The notes beneath the pieces are model-generated. The model was given only the letters and a program-made list of their open reading frames with translations, searched no databases and had not been told where the DNA came from. From positions 1 to 35,639 of the forward strand of contig ONIY01000018.1 in NCBI GenBank assembly GCA_900318065.1: a stretch of DNA of 35,639 bases. Reading direction: 5' to 3'. Position 1 is the first letter of the stretch. Each line of letters opens with the position of its first letter. Source of the stretch: an uncultured Prevotellaceae bacterium (GTDB lineage Bacteria; Bacteroidota; Bacteroidia; Bacteroidales; Muribaculaceae). Positions 1 through 8,816 of this stretch are shown in pieces. The position numbers and the translations under genes are program-made.

Positions 1-59
1 ATCTCCTCAAACCGTGCGTCGAGGCCTTCCAGTCGCTCAAGTAATGAATTGTTTGCCAT
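1..59 (-). CDS. prfA: Peptide chain release factor 1, N-terminal fragment (partial)
   Basis: The left edge holds the first 19 codons of a leftward gene starting at the ATG whose first base is 59. The peptide begins MANNSLLERLEGLDARFEE, which matches the conserved start of Bacteroidetes release factor 1, where a leucine-rich helix (SLLEKL-GL-ARFEE type) opens domain 1. RF1 recognises UAA and UAG stop codons in the ribosomal A site and triggers peptide release. The rest, including the PxT anticodon-like motif and the GGQ loop, lies outside the window. A -7 box lies 27 bases upstream at 86-93. The identification rests on a short stretch but the pattern is distinctive. Confidence 0.75.
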   Translation of the reverse strand, partial: MANNSLLERLEGLDARFEE

Positions 60-85
60 ATAGTAGTCTTTTCTGAATTTGGCTG

Positions 86-93
86 CAAAGGTA
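86..93 (-). promoter_or_regulatory. Bacteroidetes -7 box for prfA
   Basis: On the minus strand this reads TACCTTTG followed by C, an exact match to the Bacteroidetes -7 consensus TAnnTTTG, about 27 bases before the prfA start. I see no TTTG -33 box at the usual 19-20 base spacing. Confidence 0.5.
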
Positions 94-190
94 GTAAATA
101 GTTTTCAGTTGTGGGTTATAGGCAGCGGGTTTTTTATGGCGTTTTTTGTTGATATCGTTGTTTGTTTTTTTCTATTACACTTTTTTTGCC

Positions 191-198
191 TAATTTTG
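191..198 (+). promoter_or_regulatory. Bacteroidetes -7 box for the flavoprotein operon
   Basis: TAATTTTG matches TAnnTTTG and lies 32 bases before the ATG at 231. It probably drives 231-2515. T-rich sequence fills the -33 region without a clean TTTG at standard spacing. Confidence 0.5.
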
Positions 199-230
199 TG
201 CAGTTTATTTGAGTATAATATCTAAGAACT

Positions 231-854
231 ATGTCAAAAGTATTATTGATTAATGGCTCACCTCGCAAGAATGGTAACACATGCGTTGCTCTTGAGGAGA
301 TAGCAAAGACCCTTAATGATCGGGGCATTGAGACCGAGATTGCATGGATTGGCGTGAAGCCCGTGCGTGGTTGCATGGCGTGTGGCAAGTGCCACGAGAA
401 TGGCAATGGCAAGTGCATTTTTACTGACGACATCTGCAACGAGATGATTGATAAAATCAATGAAGCCGATGCTCTGGTGGTTGGCTCGCCAGTGTATTAC
501 GGCCAGCCTGCAGGACCGGTGCTGTCGCTCATTCAGCGTGCATTCTTTGCCGGTGCGCAGGTTGCCAACAAACCTGCCGCCGCAGTGACCGTGTGTCGCC
601 GTGGAGGCTCTACAGCCGCTTTCCAAACTCTGCAGATGCCGTTCCAAATGGTGAACATGCCGCTGGTGACCTCACAGTACTGGAACATTGTCTTTGGCAT
701 GAATCCTGGTGAGGCACAACTCGACAGCGAGGGCAGGCAGACGATGCGCCAGCTTGCACGCAACATGGCATGGATGCTCAAGGGCATTGAGAAGTCTCAG
801 CTGCCCGCGCCCGAAGTGGAAACCGAATGGCAGGGTATGAACTTCATTAGATAG
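231..854 (+). CDS. Flavodoxin-fold NAD(P)H-dependent oxidoreductase / iron-sulfur flavoprotein
   Basis: A 207-residue flavodoxin-like protein. The N-terminus LLINGSPRKNGNT (residues 5-17) is the phosphate loop that binds FMN in NADPH-dependent FMN reductases, and GSPVYYGQPAGP is the second flavin-contacting loop. Four cysteines at 48, 51, 54 and 62 form a CX2CX2CX7C cluster, as in iron-sulfur flavoproteins that carry a 4Fe-4S centre, so electron transfer from a reduced carrier to a small acceptor is likely. The physiological substrate cannot be read from sequence. No signal peptide, so cytosolic. It opens a tightly packed unit: the AlkD-like gene begins 7 bases after the stop. The ATG at 231 gives the expected start of the beta-1 strand. 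Confidence 0.85.
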   Translation: MSKVLLINGSPRKNGNTCVALEEIAKTLNDRGIETEIAWIGVKPVRGCMACGKCHENGNGKCIFTDDICNEMIDKINEADALVVGSPVYYGQPAGPVLSLIQRAFFAGAQVANKPAAAVTVCRRGGSTAAFQTLQMPFQMVNMPLVTSQYWNIVFGMNPGEAQLDSEGRQTMRQLARNMAWMLKGIEKSQLPAPEVETEWQGMNFIR

Positions 855-860
855 GGCGCA

Positions 861-1625
861 GTGGCACAGTTGATTACAGCCACTCAGGTTGTTGACCACT
901 TGCAGTCGCTTGGTGACCAGCGCCAGGCGCAGCACTTGATGCGCTTTTTCAAGTGCGAGCCAGGTGCCTATGGCCATGGCGACAAGTTCCTGGGGATCAA
1001 GGTGCCCGAGACCCGCAAGGTGGCTAAGCAATGCAAGGCTTTGCCACTCAGCGAGGTTGCCCGGTTGCTCGACTCGGAGTGGCACGAAGTGCGGCTGTGT
1101 GGCCTGCTGGTGCTGGTGGCGCAGTTTGAGGCTCAATGCACCAAGCTTGTGCTCGACAATGCCGATGCCACAGCACGTCGCGACGCAATAGTGGAGTTCT
1201 ATTTGGAACATGCGCGCAGTGCAAGCAACTGGGACCTGGTGGACCTCTCGGTATATAAGATTCTGGGACGGTGGCTCATGGTGCCGTCGCGATATAGCGA
1301 CCCTGAGAAACTGGCTGTTATCGACCGTCTCGCCGCAAGCGACAACTTGTGGGAGCAGCGCATGTCGATAGTGTGCACTATGGAACCTCTGCGACAAGGC
1401 GTGCCATTCTACACGCTGCGATATGCCGAGTGGCACCTGCATCACCCACACGACTTGATGCACAAGGCGGTGGGGTGGTTGCTGCGTGAGATGGGCAAGC
1501 GGGTGGACATGGGCCTGCTGCGCGACTTCCTTGGGCAACATGCTGCCACAATGCCTCGCACCGCGCTGCGTTACGCCATCGAGCACATGAGTGAGGACGA
1601 ACGAAAACAATGGCTTACAAAATGA
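861..1625 (+). CDS. DNA alkylation repair protein, AlkD-like DNA glycosylase
   Basis: A 254-residue all-helical HEAT-like-repeat protein of the AlkC/AlkD family. These glycosylases excise positively charged N3- and N7-alkylated bases without flipping the lesion. The NWDLVD motif (about residue 124) carries the Trp and Asp corresponding to the catalytic pair of Bacillus AlkD, and DLMHKAVGWLLREMGKR near residue 200 is the conserved C-terminal repeat. The start is a GTG at 861, chosen because it gives the family N-terminus and follows the upstream stop by 6 bases. It overlaps the next gene by a few bases, which suggests translational coupling. Cytosolic. Family assignment is firm; substrate range is inferred. 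Confidence 0.88.
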   Translation: MAQLITATQVVDHLQSLGDQRQAQHLMRFFKCEPGAYGHGDKFLGIKVPETRKVAKQCKALPLSEVARLLDSEWHEVRLCGLLVLVAQFEAQCTKLVLDNADATARRDAIVEFYLEHARSASNWDLVDLSVYKILGRWLMVPSRYSDPEKLAVIDRLAASDNLWEQRMSIVCTMEPLRQGVPFYTLRYAEWHLHHPHDLMHKAVGWLLREMGKRVDMGLLRDFLGQHAATMPRTALRYAIEHMSEDERKQWLTK

Positions 1626-2515
1626 TTGAAGAGAAGAGAAATACCGACTGGTGGTTTCATGTGGTGGCAATCCTGGTGATAGTGGCATGGGGAGCATCAT
1701 TTCCTTGCACACGACTGCTACTGGATGCCGGCATCACTCCCACCGAGATTTTTGTCTATCGCTCGGCAATAGCCTACCTGGGACTTCTTGTGATTTCACG
1801 TTTCAAGGTGTCGTTCTGGGGCTGGCCCGACGAGTTGCTGGCTTTCTTGTGCGGACTAACGGGAGGCGCTATGTACTTTGTGCTACAGAACATTGCGCTC
1901 AAACTCACTCTGCTCAGTGATGTTGTGATAGTGATAGCTGTTAATCCACTCCTCACCACCATCTTGGCGGCAATATTCCTAAAGGAAGAGCATTTTTCAT
2001 GGAAGATACTCTTGAGTTCGATGGTGGCATTTGCCGGTGTGGCTGTGGTGACTTTTCGCGAGGGATTTGTGTGGGGCAATGGCTTGCTTGGCAATGTGCT
2101 CGCATTCCTGGCGGCTCTCGCTTGGGCGGTTTATTGTGTGATTCTAAAGCGTGTGCAAGGCAGGCACAGCACGCTCTCGATAACTCGCAAAGTGATGATT
2201 TATGGCACGCTGTGCGCTCTGCCTGTGATGTTTTGCGAACCACGAACTCCCTTGTCGACATTGCTGCGGACCGATGTTCTTGCCAACATGCTGTTCCTGG
2301 CACTAATCTGCTCAATGGCGGCGTTCTTTATCTGGAACCTTGTGATAAAGAAGATAGGTGCCATCAGGTCGAGCAATTACCTATATCTCGACCCGGTTAT
2401 ATCTATTATAATAGGTGTGATAGTTCTTAACGAACGAGTGGGAGCGGTGGCGGTAGTGGGCTGCGCACTGGTCCTCCTGGGAGTGATAATGGTCGAGAAA
2501 ATGACGAAAAGATAA
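1622..2515 (+). CDS. EamA/DMT-superfamily transporter (10 TM)
   Basis: A roughly 297-residue inner-membrane protein with about ten hydrophobic helices arranged as two EamA repeats. Typical features are the first helix with VAWGASFPCTRLLLDAG, the NPLLTTILAAIFLKEE end of repeat one, and PVISIIIGVIVLNERV near the C-terminus. The family exports or exchanges small metabolites such as amino acids or nucleotide sugars; the substrate is unknown here. I placed the start at the ATG at 1622, which forms an ATGA overlap with the AlkD-like stop; an in-frame ATG at 1610 would add four residues. A 20-bp repeat shared with 26348-26367 starts just after the stop. Confidence 0.85.
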   Translation: MIEEKRNTDWWFHVVAILVIVAWGASFPCTRLLLDAGITPTEIFVYRSAIAYLGLLVISRFKVSFWGWPDELLAFLCGLTGGAMYFVLQNIALKLTLLSDVVIVIAVNPLLTTILAAIFLKEEHFSWKILLSSMVAFAGVAVVTFREGFVWGNGLLGNVLAFLAALAWAVYCVILKRVQGRHSTLSITRKVMIYGTLCALPVMFCEPRTPLSTLLRTDVLANMLFLALICSMAAFFIWNLVIKKIGAIRSSNYLYLDPVISIIIGVIVLNERVGAVAVVGCALVLLGVIMVEKMTKR

Positions 2516-2516
2516 G

Positions 2517-2679
2517 TGTTAAGTTGCGCCTGCGGCTTTAGTCAATGCATAATTCATAATGCACAATGCACAATTGATCCCTCGACTGCTCGACTGCTCG
2601 ATAGTTCGACTGCTCTACTACTCAACTATTTTACTGATAACTGAAAACTGATAACTGAAAACTGACAACTGATAACTAT
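2517..2679. repeat. Low-complexity intergenic repeats
   Basis: This gap between the transporter and carbonic anhydrase genes holds three layers of repetition: a 20-bp segment at 2517-2536 (core GCGCCTGCGGC) matching 26348-26367 at 19 of 20 positions, CTCGACTG-type short repeats around 2581-2620, and alternating ACTGATAACTGAAA units at 2632-2678 that run up to the next start codon. I see no coding sequence here. Confidence 0.6.
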
Positions 2680-3222
2680 ATGATTGACGACATTCTAAAA
2701 TTTAACCATGACTTTGTTGCAAACAAAGGCTATGAGAAATATGTAACCAGCAAGTATCCTGAAAAGAAACTTGCGGTGCTCAGTTGTATGGACACTCGAT
2801 TGACTGAGTTGCTTCCTGCCGCTCTGGGGCTCAAGAATGGTGACGCAAAGATTATCAAGAACGCTGGCGGACTGGTGCTGTCGGCATTCGACAGTGCCAT
2901 GCGCTCGATTCTTGTCGCTGTCTATGAACTGGGTGTTGAAGAGATAATGGTGGTTGCCCACAGCAATTGTGGAGCATGCCACATGTCGTTCAAGGAATTT
3001 GAGCATCACATGGTTGAGCGTGGTGTAAGTCCCGAAGTGATTACTGCCCTGAATAATAGTGGCATTGACCTGGACCAATGGCTTGAAGGGTTCCACGACA
3101 CCGAGCAGTCGGTGCGCTCTACTGTGGCTACCATTACCCGCCATCCGTTGTTCCCCCGTGATGTTGAGGTGCGCGGTTTTATTATCGACTCCACCACTGG
3201 GGCGCTGCAAGAAATTGAATAA
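2680..3222 (+). CDS. Beta-class carbonic anhydrase
   Basis: A 180-residue beta-carbonic anhydrase, which interconverts CO2 and bicarbonate at a zinc centre. Zinc ligands are visible as Cys36 in CMDTR, and His94 and Cys97 in AHSNCGAC. Asp38 and Arg40 form the conserved dyad that gates the fourth zinc position. KNAGG (about residues 60-64) lines the active site. The length fits the short type II (Cab-type) beta enzymes. No signal peptide, so cytosolic, where it would supply bicarbonate to carboxylases. It stands alone on its strand, with repeat-rich DNA upstream and about 165 bases of AT-rich DNA downstream. I see no strong promoter directly before it. Confidence 0.93.
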   Translation: MIDDILKFNHDFVANKGYEKYVTSKYPEKKLAVLSCMDTRLTELLPAALGLKNGDAKIIKNAGGLVLSAFDSAMRSILVAVYELGVEEIMVVAHSNCGACHMSFKEFEHHMVERGVSPEVITALNNSGIDLDQWLEGFHDTEQSVRSTVATITRHPLFPRDVEVRGFIIDSTTGALQEIE

Positions 3223-3387
3223 AAAAGCGCGAAAAACGCCGTTTTCAGACTGTTTTTTATCGTGAAATATTTGGAAAAGAGTTTTTTTTTGCTTGTTGAC
3301 AAAAAAAAGTGCCTTTATTGCTTGCATAATTCATTTTTTTACTAATTTCGCAAGCGAAAACAAATTATCAATAAAAACAAACAGAAT

Positions 3388-3948
3388 ATGATTTACAAGT
3401 TTCTGATAGGTTCAGAAGAATCAGAGAATTTCAAATTAGAGATTGCTATTGATAGTTCCGATACTTTTTTGCGACTGCGAAACACAATTCTTGAGGCTGC
3501 AGGCTATGACAAGAGCCAGATGGACTCTTTCATCATTTGCGACGAAGATTGGGGCAAAGAGAAAGAAATCACTTATTATGATATGGACTCCGATTCCGAC
3601 GAAGACATCTGGCTGATGGAAGACACTCCGCTCGATGAACTTCTCGACGACGAGGGACAAAAACTCAAGTTTGTTTTTGATTATTTGAGCGACCGTTATT
3701 TCTACATGATTCTCAAGGAGACCGTTCCTGGAAAGAATCTGCACGACCCATTGTGCCAGCGCAAGGAAGGCAAGGCTCCACAAGAGGTGCTTGCCAATGA
3801 GTTCTTTGCCGATGCCAAGACATTGAAAATCGACACTAATATCGAGGAAATGGAAGAGTTCTATGGTGACGAGGAGTTCAATGAGGAAGAACTTGCCGAG
3901 CTCAACGACGAGTTCCGTGAAGAGCAAGGTGGAGGCGACGACCTCTAA
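3388..3948 (+). CDS. IS1096 passenger TnpR-like / plasmid pRiA4b ORF-3-like protein
   Basis: A 186-residue, very acidic protein. The N-terminal half (IYKFLIGSEE, then DTFLRLRNTILEAAGYD, then LKFVFDYLSDRYFYMILKE) resembles the pRiA4b ORF-3-like fold, a family first noted on plasmids and insertion sequences but common as single-copy genes in Bacteroidetes. The last 40 residues are mostly Glu and Asp with a GGGDD end. No catalytic residues are obvious and no function is established. No transposase or IS ends lie nearby, so I treat it as a resident chromosomal gene. TAATTTCG at 3343-3350 with TTG at 3322-3324 could be a weak promoter. A strong terminator follows at 3978-4013. Confidence 0.65.
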   Translation: MIYKFLIGSEESENFKLEIAIDSSDTFLRLRNTILEAAGYDKSQMDSFIICDEDWGKEKEITYYDMDSDSDEDIWLMEDTPLDELLDDEGQKLKFVFDYLSDRYFYMILKETVPGKNLHDPLCQRKEGKAPQEVLANEFFADAKTLKIDTNIEEMEEFYGDEEFNEEELAELNDEFREEQGGGDDL

Positions 3949-3977
3949 TGGGAATCATTGCTATTGATAGATACAAT

Positions 3978-4013
3978 AAAGCCTTGAGTGAAAATCTCAA
4001 GGCTTTGTTTTTT
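3978..4013. terminator. Rho-independent terminator between convergent genes
   Basis: A perfect 11-bp stem (3978-3988 with 3996-4006) around a 7-base loop, followed by GTTTTTT. It ends the acidic-protein transcript. The left side also has an AT-rich flank, so it may serve the converging galM transcript too. Confidence 0.88.
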
Positions 4014-4057
4014 GGGGTTGCTACATTTCTTCCTGATATACAGCAAGTGATTAGTGC

Positions 4058-5125
4058 TTACTTCTCCACCTTGAATTTGTAGATGGTGCGAGTGTAGTAG
4101 GTCTCGCCGGGACGTAGCTCACACGATGGATACTCGGGGCAGTTGGGGGTGTTGGGGTAGTGCTGGGTCTCAAAAGCCACAGCCGAGCGTGCTGGATAGC
4201 CCACGCCAAACTTCCCTTTCAGGTTCTCGTCGAGGAAGTTGCCGGTATACATTTGTGCGGCAGGCTCGGTAGTGTATACTTCCATCACAATGCCAGTCAC
4301 TGGCGACATCACGCTCAGGGCAACATTGCTGATGTCGCCTGGGTGGTTGAGGGCAAAACTGTGGTCATAGCCATTGCCGTTCTTCAGTTGCTCGTTGTCG
4401 GCATTGATGTCCTGGCCAATGGGTTTGGCGGTGCGGAAGTCGAAGGGTGTGCCGGTGACATCCATGAAAGATCCATCGGTAATCAATGTCTCGTCGGCTG
4501 GAGTGATTCGATCGGCGTCCACTCTTAGCACATGGTTGTGAATGCTTGATGCCAGGTCGCCGTTGAGGTTGAAATAGGAGTGATTGGTGAGATTGACGAT
4601 GGTGGGTTTGTCGGTGGTGGCACTGTACTCAATGTCGATGGCGTTGTCATCGGTGAGGGTATACACCACTTTCACGTTGAGTGTTCCAGGAAATCCCTCG
4701 GTGCCGTCGGGGTCGACGAGTGTGAGCTCCAGGCGGTTGCCGTCTTGCTTGGCGTCCCACACCTTCTTGTCATATCCCTTGAGACCACCATGCAGGCAGT
4801 GCCCGTTATTGTTGATGGGAAGGGTGTATTCATTGCCGTCGAGAGTGAAACGTCCGTTGCCAATGCGGTTGCCGTAACGGCCTATCAAAGCGCCAAAGTT
4901 GCCGTCGTCGGCAAGGTAGTTGACAATGCTGTCGTGTCCTAGTTCCACATCGGTGAGCTTGCCTTCGCGGTCAGGAACCATGAGGCTCACGATCCTGCCA
5001 CCATAGTTGGTGATGCAGGCTTCCACACCGTTAGAGTTGGTAAGGACAAAGAGCTTAACATCTTTCTCATCGACTGTAGCCTCAAAATCTTGAGGATTGA
5101 GTCCCGATTTCGTTAATTTTGTCAT
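4058..5125 (-). CDS. galM: Galactose mutarotase (aldose 1-epimerase)
   Basis: A 355-residue aldose 1-epimerase that interconverts alpha and beta anomers of galactose and glucose, feeding galactokinase in the Leloir pathway. Visible signatures are GRYGNRIG (82-90), HGG at 112-114, the catalytic acid His182 in NHSYFNL, PFDFR at 227-231, YDHSF near 254, and the catalytic base Glu319 in AFETQHYPN. No signal peptide is seen, so it is probably cytosolic, unlike the periplasmic forms some Bacteroidetes carry. No other Leloir genes are adjacent. A -7 box lies at 5194-5201, giving a leader of about 60 bases. Confidence 0.93.
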   Translation of the reverse strand: MTKLTKSGLNPQDFEATVDEKDVKLFVLTNSNGVEACITNYGGRIVSLMVPDREGKLTDVELGHDSIVNYLADDGNFGALIGRYGNRIGNGRFTLDGNEYTLPINNNGHCLHGGLKGYDKKVWDAKQDGNRLELTLVDPDGTEGFPGTLNVKVVYTLTDDNAIDIEYSATTDKPTIVNLTNHSYFNLNGDLASSIHNHVLRVDADRITPADETLITDGSFMDVTGTPFDFRTAKPIGQDINADNEQLKNGNGYDHSFALNHPGDISNVALSVMSPVTGIVMEVYTTEPAAQMYTGNFLDENLKGKFGVGYPARSAVAFETQHYPNTPNCPEYPSCELRPGETYYTRTIYKFKVEK

Positions 5126-5193
5126 GATAATACTATTGAATTAATTGTGAATGATTACCTTAAATAAATATAATAGCAACTATTATTGGTATG

Positions 5194-5201
5194 CAAAGAT
5201 A
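5194..5201 (-). promoter_or_regulatory. Bacteroidetes -7 box for galM
   Basis: TATCTTTG followed by CA on the minus strand, an exact TAnnTTTG match about 70 bases before the galM start. A TTTG at 5226-5229 lies 24 bases away, slightly farther than usual. Confidence 0.55.
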
Positions 5202-5300
5202 TAAAAAAATGATAAAAGTAACGTTCAAATTTGCACATATTATGAAAAATGACGAATTTTGTTTGCTAAAAATAAAGTAATCAATTTCTAAACAACGATA

Positions 5301-6203
5301 ATGATAAAGAAACTCACAATATTGACAATGATTGTTGCGGTAGTTGCCATGACTGGCATGGCCGATAACCGCAACAACAAGAATAAGAACAAGCGCCGCA
5401 GTCCTAAAATCGTTTATGTTGAGGATGAGCCCAAGAAAGAATATGTTGAGCAGCTCACATTCAGTAGTTTAGACCAGCTCTATGGCGAGTGGGACGTGGT
5501 AGAGGTAAAGGGCGAGAAGGTGGACCTGCCTCGCGGCTCAAGGGCTTACTTGTTCTTCGACACCAAGATGCGTGATGACCATGCCGTCAATCTCTATGGA
5601 AACACTGGTGCCAACAGCCTCAACGCGTCGTTCTACATCAACGGCAGCAAGATTAACTTTGGCAATCTTGTGACCACCAGGAAGATGGGTGGCTATCTTG
5701 AGCGCGATGTTGAAAGGGCAATGCTCGACGTGCTCAAGAAGGAGAAGAGCATCGTTCTTGAGATGGAAGGCGAGAGTGAATACATGCTGCTCAAGGAAAG
5801 GAAGAACGTGGTGATGAAACTGCGCAAGCAAGACCTCGACTTCATGAACGGTAGTTGGAAAGTCATGAAAATCAATGACAAGGACGTGGAGAAATGCGGT
5901 ATCATGCTCGTCAACGATATTGACATGAAGAAGGTTAACATCTTCAGTGGCGAGAACATTGTGAACGGTGTCATCTACATTGACCCATCGGTTGACCATG
6001 GCATCGAATTTGAAGACCTGATATCTACCCGCAACCAGTGGAAGTATATCGACACCGAGACTCGACTGCTTATCGCTCTCGAAGAGACACAATATTGTCG
6101 CAAGGACAAGTATAACGACCGCGAGGTTGTGCTTTGCACCAAGGAAATGAAACCTCTGGGCAAGGAGGAGGAAAAAGTGCTTGTAGTATTAGAGAGACTT
6201 TGA
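5301..6203 (+). CDS. Secreted protein with two META-type domains
   Basis: A 300-residue protein with an N-terminal signal peptide (hydrophobic residues 4-20, cleavage probably near MADNR), then a basic, Asn/Lys-rich linker (about 23-35). Two similar modules follow: one opening at LYGEWDVVEV (about residue 60), the other at MNGSWKVMKI (about residue 182). Each starts with the W-V/K-V strand typical of META (HslJ-like) domains and then carries a loop about gene name or value followed by strands. The META family is linked to outer-envelope and stress roles but has no defined reaction. The TPR gene starts within its stop codon region, so the two are likely co-translated. Function otherwise unknown. 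Confidence 0.65.
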   Translation: MIKKLTILTMIVAVVAMTGMADNRNNKNKNKRRSPKIVYVEDEPKKEYVEQLTFSSLDQLYGEWDVVEVKGEKVDLPRGSRAYLFFDTKMRDDHAVNLYGNTGANSLNASFYINGSKINFGNLVTTRKMGGYLERDVERAMLDVLKKEKSIVLEMEGESEYMLLKERKNVVMKLRKQDLDFMNGSWKVMKINDKDVEKCGIMLVNDIDMKKVNIFSGENIVNGVIYIDPSVDHGIEFEDLISTRNQWKYIDTETRLLIALEETQYCRKDKYNDREVVLCTKEMKPLGKEEEKVLVVLERL

Positions 6204-8506
6204 GATTATCATTAAGGAGATACATAGTAACCGCTTTGATTGTTGCGGCAGCAACAATGCACAGCGCAGTGGCAGTTGCTCAAATCAATACCGAGCAGGT
6301 TCTGAACATTGGCCGCAATGCGCTGTACTTTGACGACTACATCCTTGCAATCCAGTATTTTAATCAGGTTATAGCTCAGAAGCCCTATCTTGCTGAGCCT
6401 TATTACTATCGTGCCGTTGCCAAGGTTTCACTGGGCGACTGGACTGGTGCCGATGCCGACGCATCGCAGTGCATCGACATCAACCCGTTCATCCGCGACA
6501 GTTATCGCATCAGGGCTATCGCCAGGCACAACTCTCACAAGTTTGAGGACGCAATCCTGGACTATCAGCACTGTCTCAATGACTGGCCCAACGATAAAGA
6601 CCTCATTCTCAACATGGGCATGTGCAACATGGCGCTCAAGCGCTATGAGCAAGCCGACAGTTGCCTCAAGTGGGTACTGGAGCGCGACACTACCAACGAG
6701 AGAGTGTATCTTGCCATGGCGCAGATGAAGATAGAGCAGGCCGACACGATTGGTTCGCTCGACTACATCTCTCGGGCTATCGACATCAACAAGAGCAATT
6801 CTCAAGCCTATCTCATGCGATGTGAGATTAATTACACCGTGGTAAAAGACACACTCAAGGCTCTTGCCGACCTGGACGAGGTGATAAAGCTTGAGCCTAA
6901 TAAAGTGGCCTACTATATCAATCGCTCAATCATGAGGTATCAGATGTTTGACTATCGGGGCTCTATGGCCGATCTCGACTATGCCATAGCGCTCGAGCCC
7001 GAGAATCTCACTGCAAGATACAACAGGGCCTTGCTGCGCACCGAGGTGGGCGCCAGGAACAAGGCAATCGAGGACTATGACTTTGTGCTTGCTCACGACA
7101 GCGACAATTATCCAGCACTGTATAACCGCACCATGCTTCTCATCAACACCGGGCAATACCAGCAGGGAATCAAGGGCCTCGACGCAATGCTTGCCAAGGA
7201 CAAGAGCGACTTTGTGGCACTCTACCAGCGCGCGGTGCTTCTCATCGACACCAAGCAATACAAGCTCGCCTTGCGCGACTTCAACGAGATCCTGGCTAAG
7301 TATCCTAATTTTGAGAGCGGCTACATGATTCGTGCTCAACTCAAGCAAAAGCTGGGCGATAAGCGAGGCTATGAAAGCGACCTTGAGACGGCTGTTGGCG
7401 TGATGAAAAAGAAAGGTGTGCATTACAGCAGTTTCAATCCCTTGCTCAAAGAGCGCCACCACAGCGAGGAACTGTATAACCGTCGCTTCAAGCAGCATGC
7501 CGACAAGCAGGAGCGTGAAGCGCAAGCCAAGCGTGAAGAGATGGAGCAGCTCGCTGCAAGGAGCAACAGCCTTGAAGAGAGTGTTGAAGATGTGCAGAAG
7601 CGGTTCAGCCAGCTTCTCGCTGTTGATGTTGACAATAATTTCACTCCCGAGGTGGCGGTCGAGAGCGATGGCTTCTATGATGAAATTGCTGGTCATCGCC
7701 GCTACCGTAGTCGCTCACGTGGTTTTGTGCAGGACAACAATGTGGAAGTGGTGCCACAGGGCCAGTTCACCTTGTCCTATTATAGTTATGACAACAAGCT
7801 CAATGGCCGCACCCATTTTATCAAGGAGATGTCGCAGGTCAACGACATGCATGTGCTGCCCAAGACGCTCACTCTGGTTTCCAATGCTATGAATCTTACT
7901 GAGGATGAACTGCGCTCACGGTTTGCCAGTGTGCAGTATTTCAATGGGTTGATATCGACGGCTGCCAAGCCCCGTGCTATCGACTACTTTGGCCGTGCGA
8001 TGGACTACCTGCTGCTGCGCAACGTTGACGCCGCTATTGCCGACGCCACTCGTGCGCTGGAAATGACACCCGACTTCTCGCTGGGTTACTTCTTGCGCTT
8101 TAATGCCCGCCAGCTCAAGCATGAAATGGAGAAGAGCACTCCCGCTCAAGCGACTCAAGAAGATGCTCAGGCGCAGGCTATGCTCAGCAGCCAGAGGCTT
8201 AAGACTGAGTATGCCCAGATGCTTGACGACATTAACATGGTTATCAAGTTGTCGCCACGCAATACCTATGCCTACTACAACCTGGCACATCTGCAGGCAT
8301 CAATGGAGGATTATTCTAATGCTTTGATAAATTATTCCAAGGCAATCAACCTCAAGCCCGACTTGGGAGAGGCCTATTTCAATCGTGGATTAATACACAT
8401 GCAACTTGGCGACAAGGAAAAAGGAACTGCCGACCTGAGTAAAGCCGGCGAACTGGGCATCCTCCCAAGCTATAACATCCTGAAACGAATGTCTAATTCT
8501 CAATAG
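6200..8506 (+). CDS. Exported tetratricopeptide-repeat protein
   Basis: A TPR protein of about 768 residues. From the TTG at 6200 (overlapping the previous TGA as TTGA) the product starts with two arginines and a hydrophobic run ending AVAVAQ, a clean signal peptide. An in-frame ATG at 6134 would overlap the upstream gene by 70 bases and add 22 residues in front of the signal, so I prefer TTG. TPR units run through the first 400 residues (for example PYLAEPYYYRAVAKVSLGDW and LTARYNRALLRTEVG), followed by a charged coiled-coil-like stretch (KQEREAQAKREEMEQ), a less regular middle, and more TPRs at the end. It probably acts as a periplasmic or surface scaffold beside the META protein. The partner is unknown. 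Confidence 0.8.
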   Translation: MRLSLRRYIVTALIVAAATMHSAVAVAQINTEQVLNIGRNALYFDDYILAIQYFNQVIAQKPYLAEPYYYRAVAKVSLGDWTGADADASQCIDINPFIRDSYRIRAIARHNSHKFEDAILDYQHCLNDWPNDKDLILNMGMCNMALKRYEQADSCLKWVLERDTTNERVYLAMAQMKIEQADTIGSLDYISRAIDINKSNSQAYLMRCEINYTVVKDTLKALADLDEVIKLEPNKVAYYINRSIMRYQMFDYRGSMADLDYAIALEPENLTARYNRALLRTEVGARNKAIEDYDFVLAHDSDNYPALYNRTMLLINTGQYQQGIKGLDAMLAKDKSDFVALYQRAVLLIDTKQYKLALRDFNEILAKYPNFESGYMIRAQLKQKLGDKRGYESDLETAVGVMKKKGVHYSSFNPLLKERHHSEELYNRRFKQHADKQEREAQAKREEMEQLAARSNSLEESVEDVQKRFSQLLAVDVDNNFTPEVAVESDGFYDEIAGHRRYRSRSRGFVQDNNVEVVPQGQFTLSYYSYDNKLNGRTHFIKEMSQVNDMHVLPKTLTLVSNAMNLTEDELRSRFASVQYFNGLISTAAKPRAIDYFGRAMDYLLLRNVDAAIADATRALEMTPDFSLGYFLRFNARQLKHEMEKSTPAQATQEDAQAQAMLSSQRLKTEYAQMLDDINMVIKLSPRNTYAYYNLAHLQASMEDYSNALINYSKAINLKPDLGEAYFNRGLIHMQLGDKEKGTADLSKAGELGILPSYNILKRMSNSQ

Positions 8507-8555
8507 GCAAGGGGAGTGTTGTGGCAAGACGAGAAATTTTCATTTTGCAGGTAGA

Positions 8556-8736
8556 GTGTTGCAAAAGACCGAGCAACAATAGCATTGCTTTTTGTCATAC
8601 TTCCCCCATCCCGCTCTTTCAGCATCAATGGGCTGCGCCTCACCAATGCCAAAACAAGTTTTGCCGCTGGCTTCGGCTTGCACCATTGGTCTATCTTAGA
8701 GAGGGAGATGAGGGAACAACCAGCCTTTTGCAACAC
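8556..8736 (-). repeat. Short repeat element copy A with terminal inverted repeats
   Basis: A 181-bp segment bounded by perfect 12-bp inverted ends (GTGTTGCAAAAG and its complement). Read on the minus strand it aligns with 9776-9908: a CCCTCTCTAAGATAGA-like block and then GGGAAGTATGACAAAAAGCAATGC. Copy A carries an extra internal 70 bases containing a CCAATG...CATTGG inverted repeat. It lies in the gap at 8507-8816, where I see no credible gene. Confidence 0.55.
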
Positions 8737-8816
8737 CCTCAGTTTTGTGGAATTCCGTCATTTGTCACAACCAGCATTGACGTAAAAGCATGGTGTTCTC
8801 TCATCTGGGGCTGTTA

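Noticed and set aside
672-1712. Long leftward frame opposite the AlkD-like gene
   Set aside because: It lies antisense to two well-supported genes, and its peptide is His/Gln/Leu-rich without recognisable domains.
3388-3948. Insertion sequence around the IS1096-passenger-like gene
   Set aside because: No transposase or terminal repeats flank it; a normal promoter-like site and terminator surround it.
8500-8736. Small leftward coding frame of 78 residues
   Set aside because: It lies within repeat A, and its peptide reflects the repeat rather than a conserved protein.
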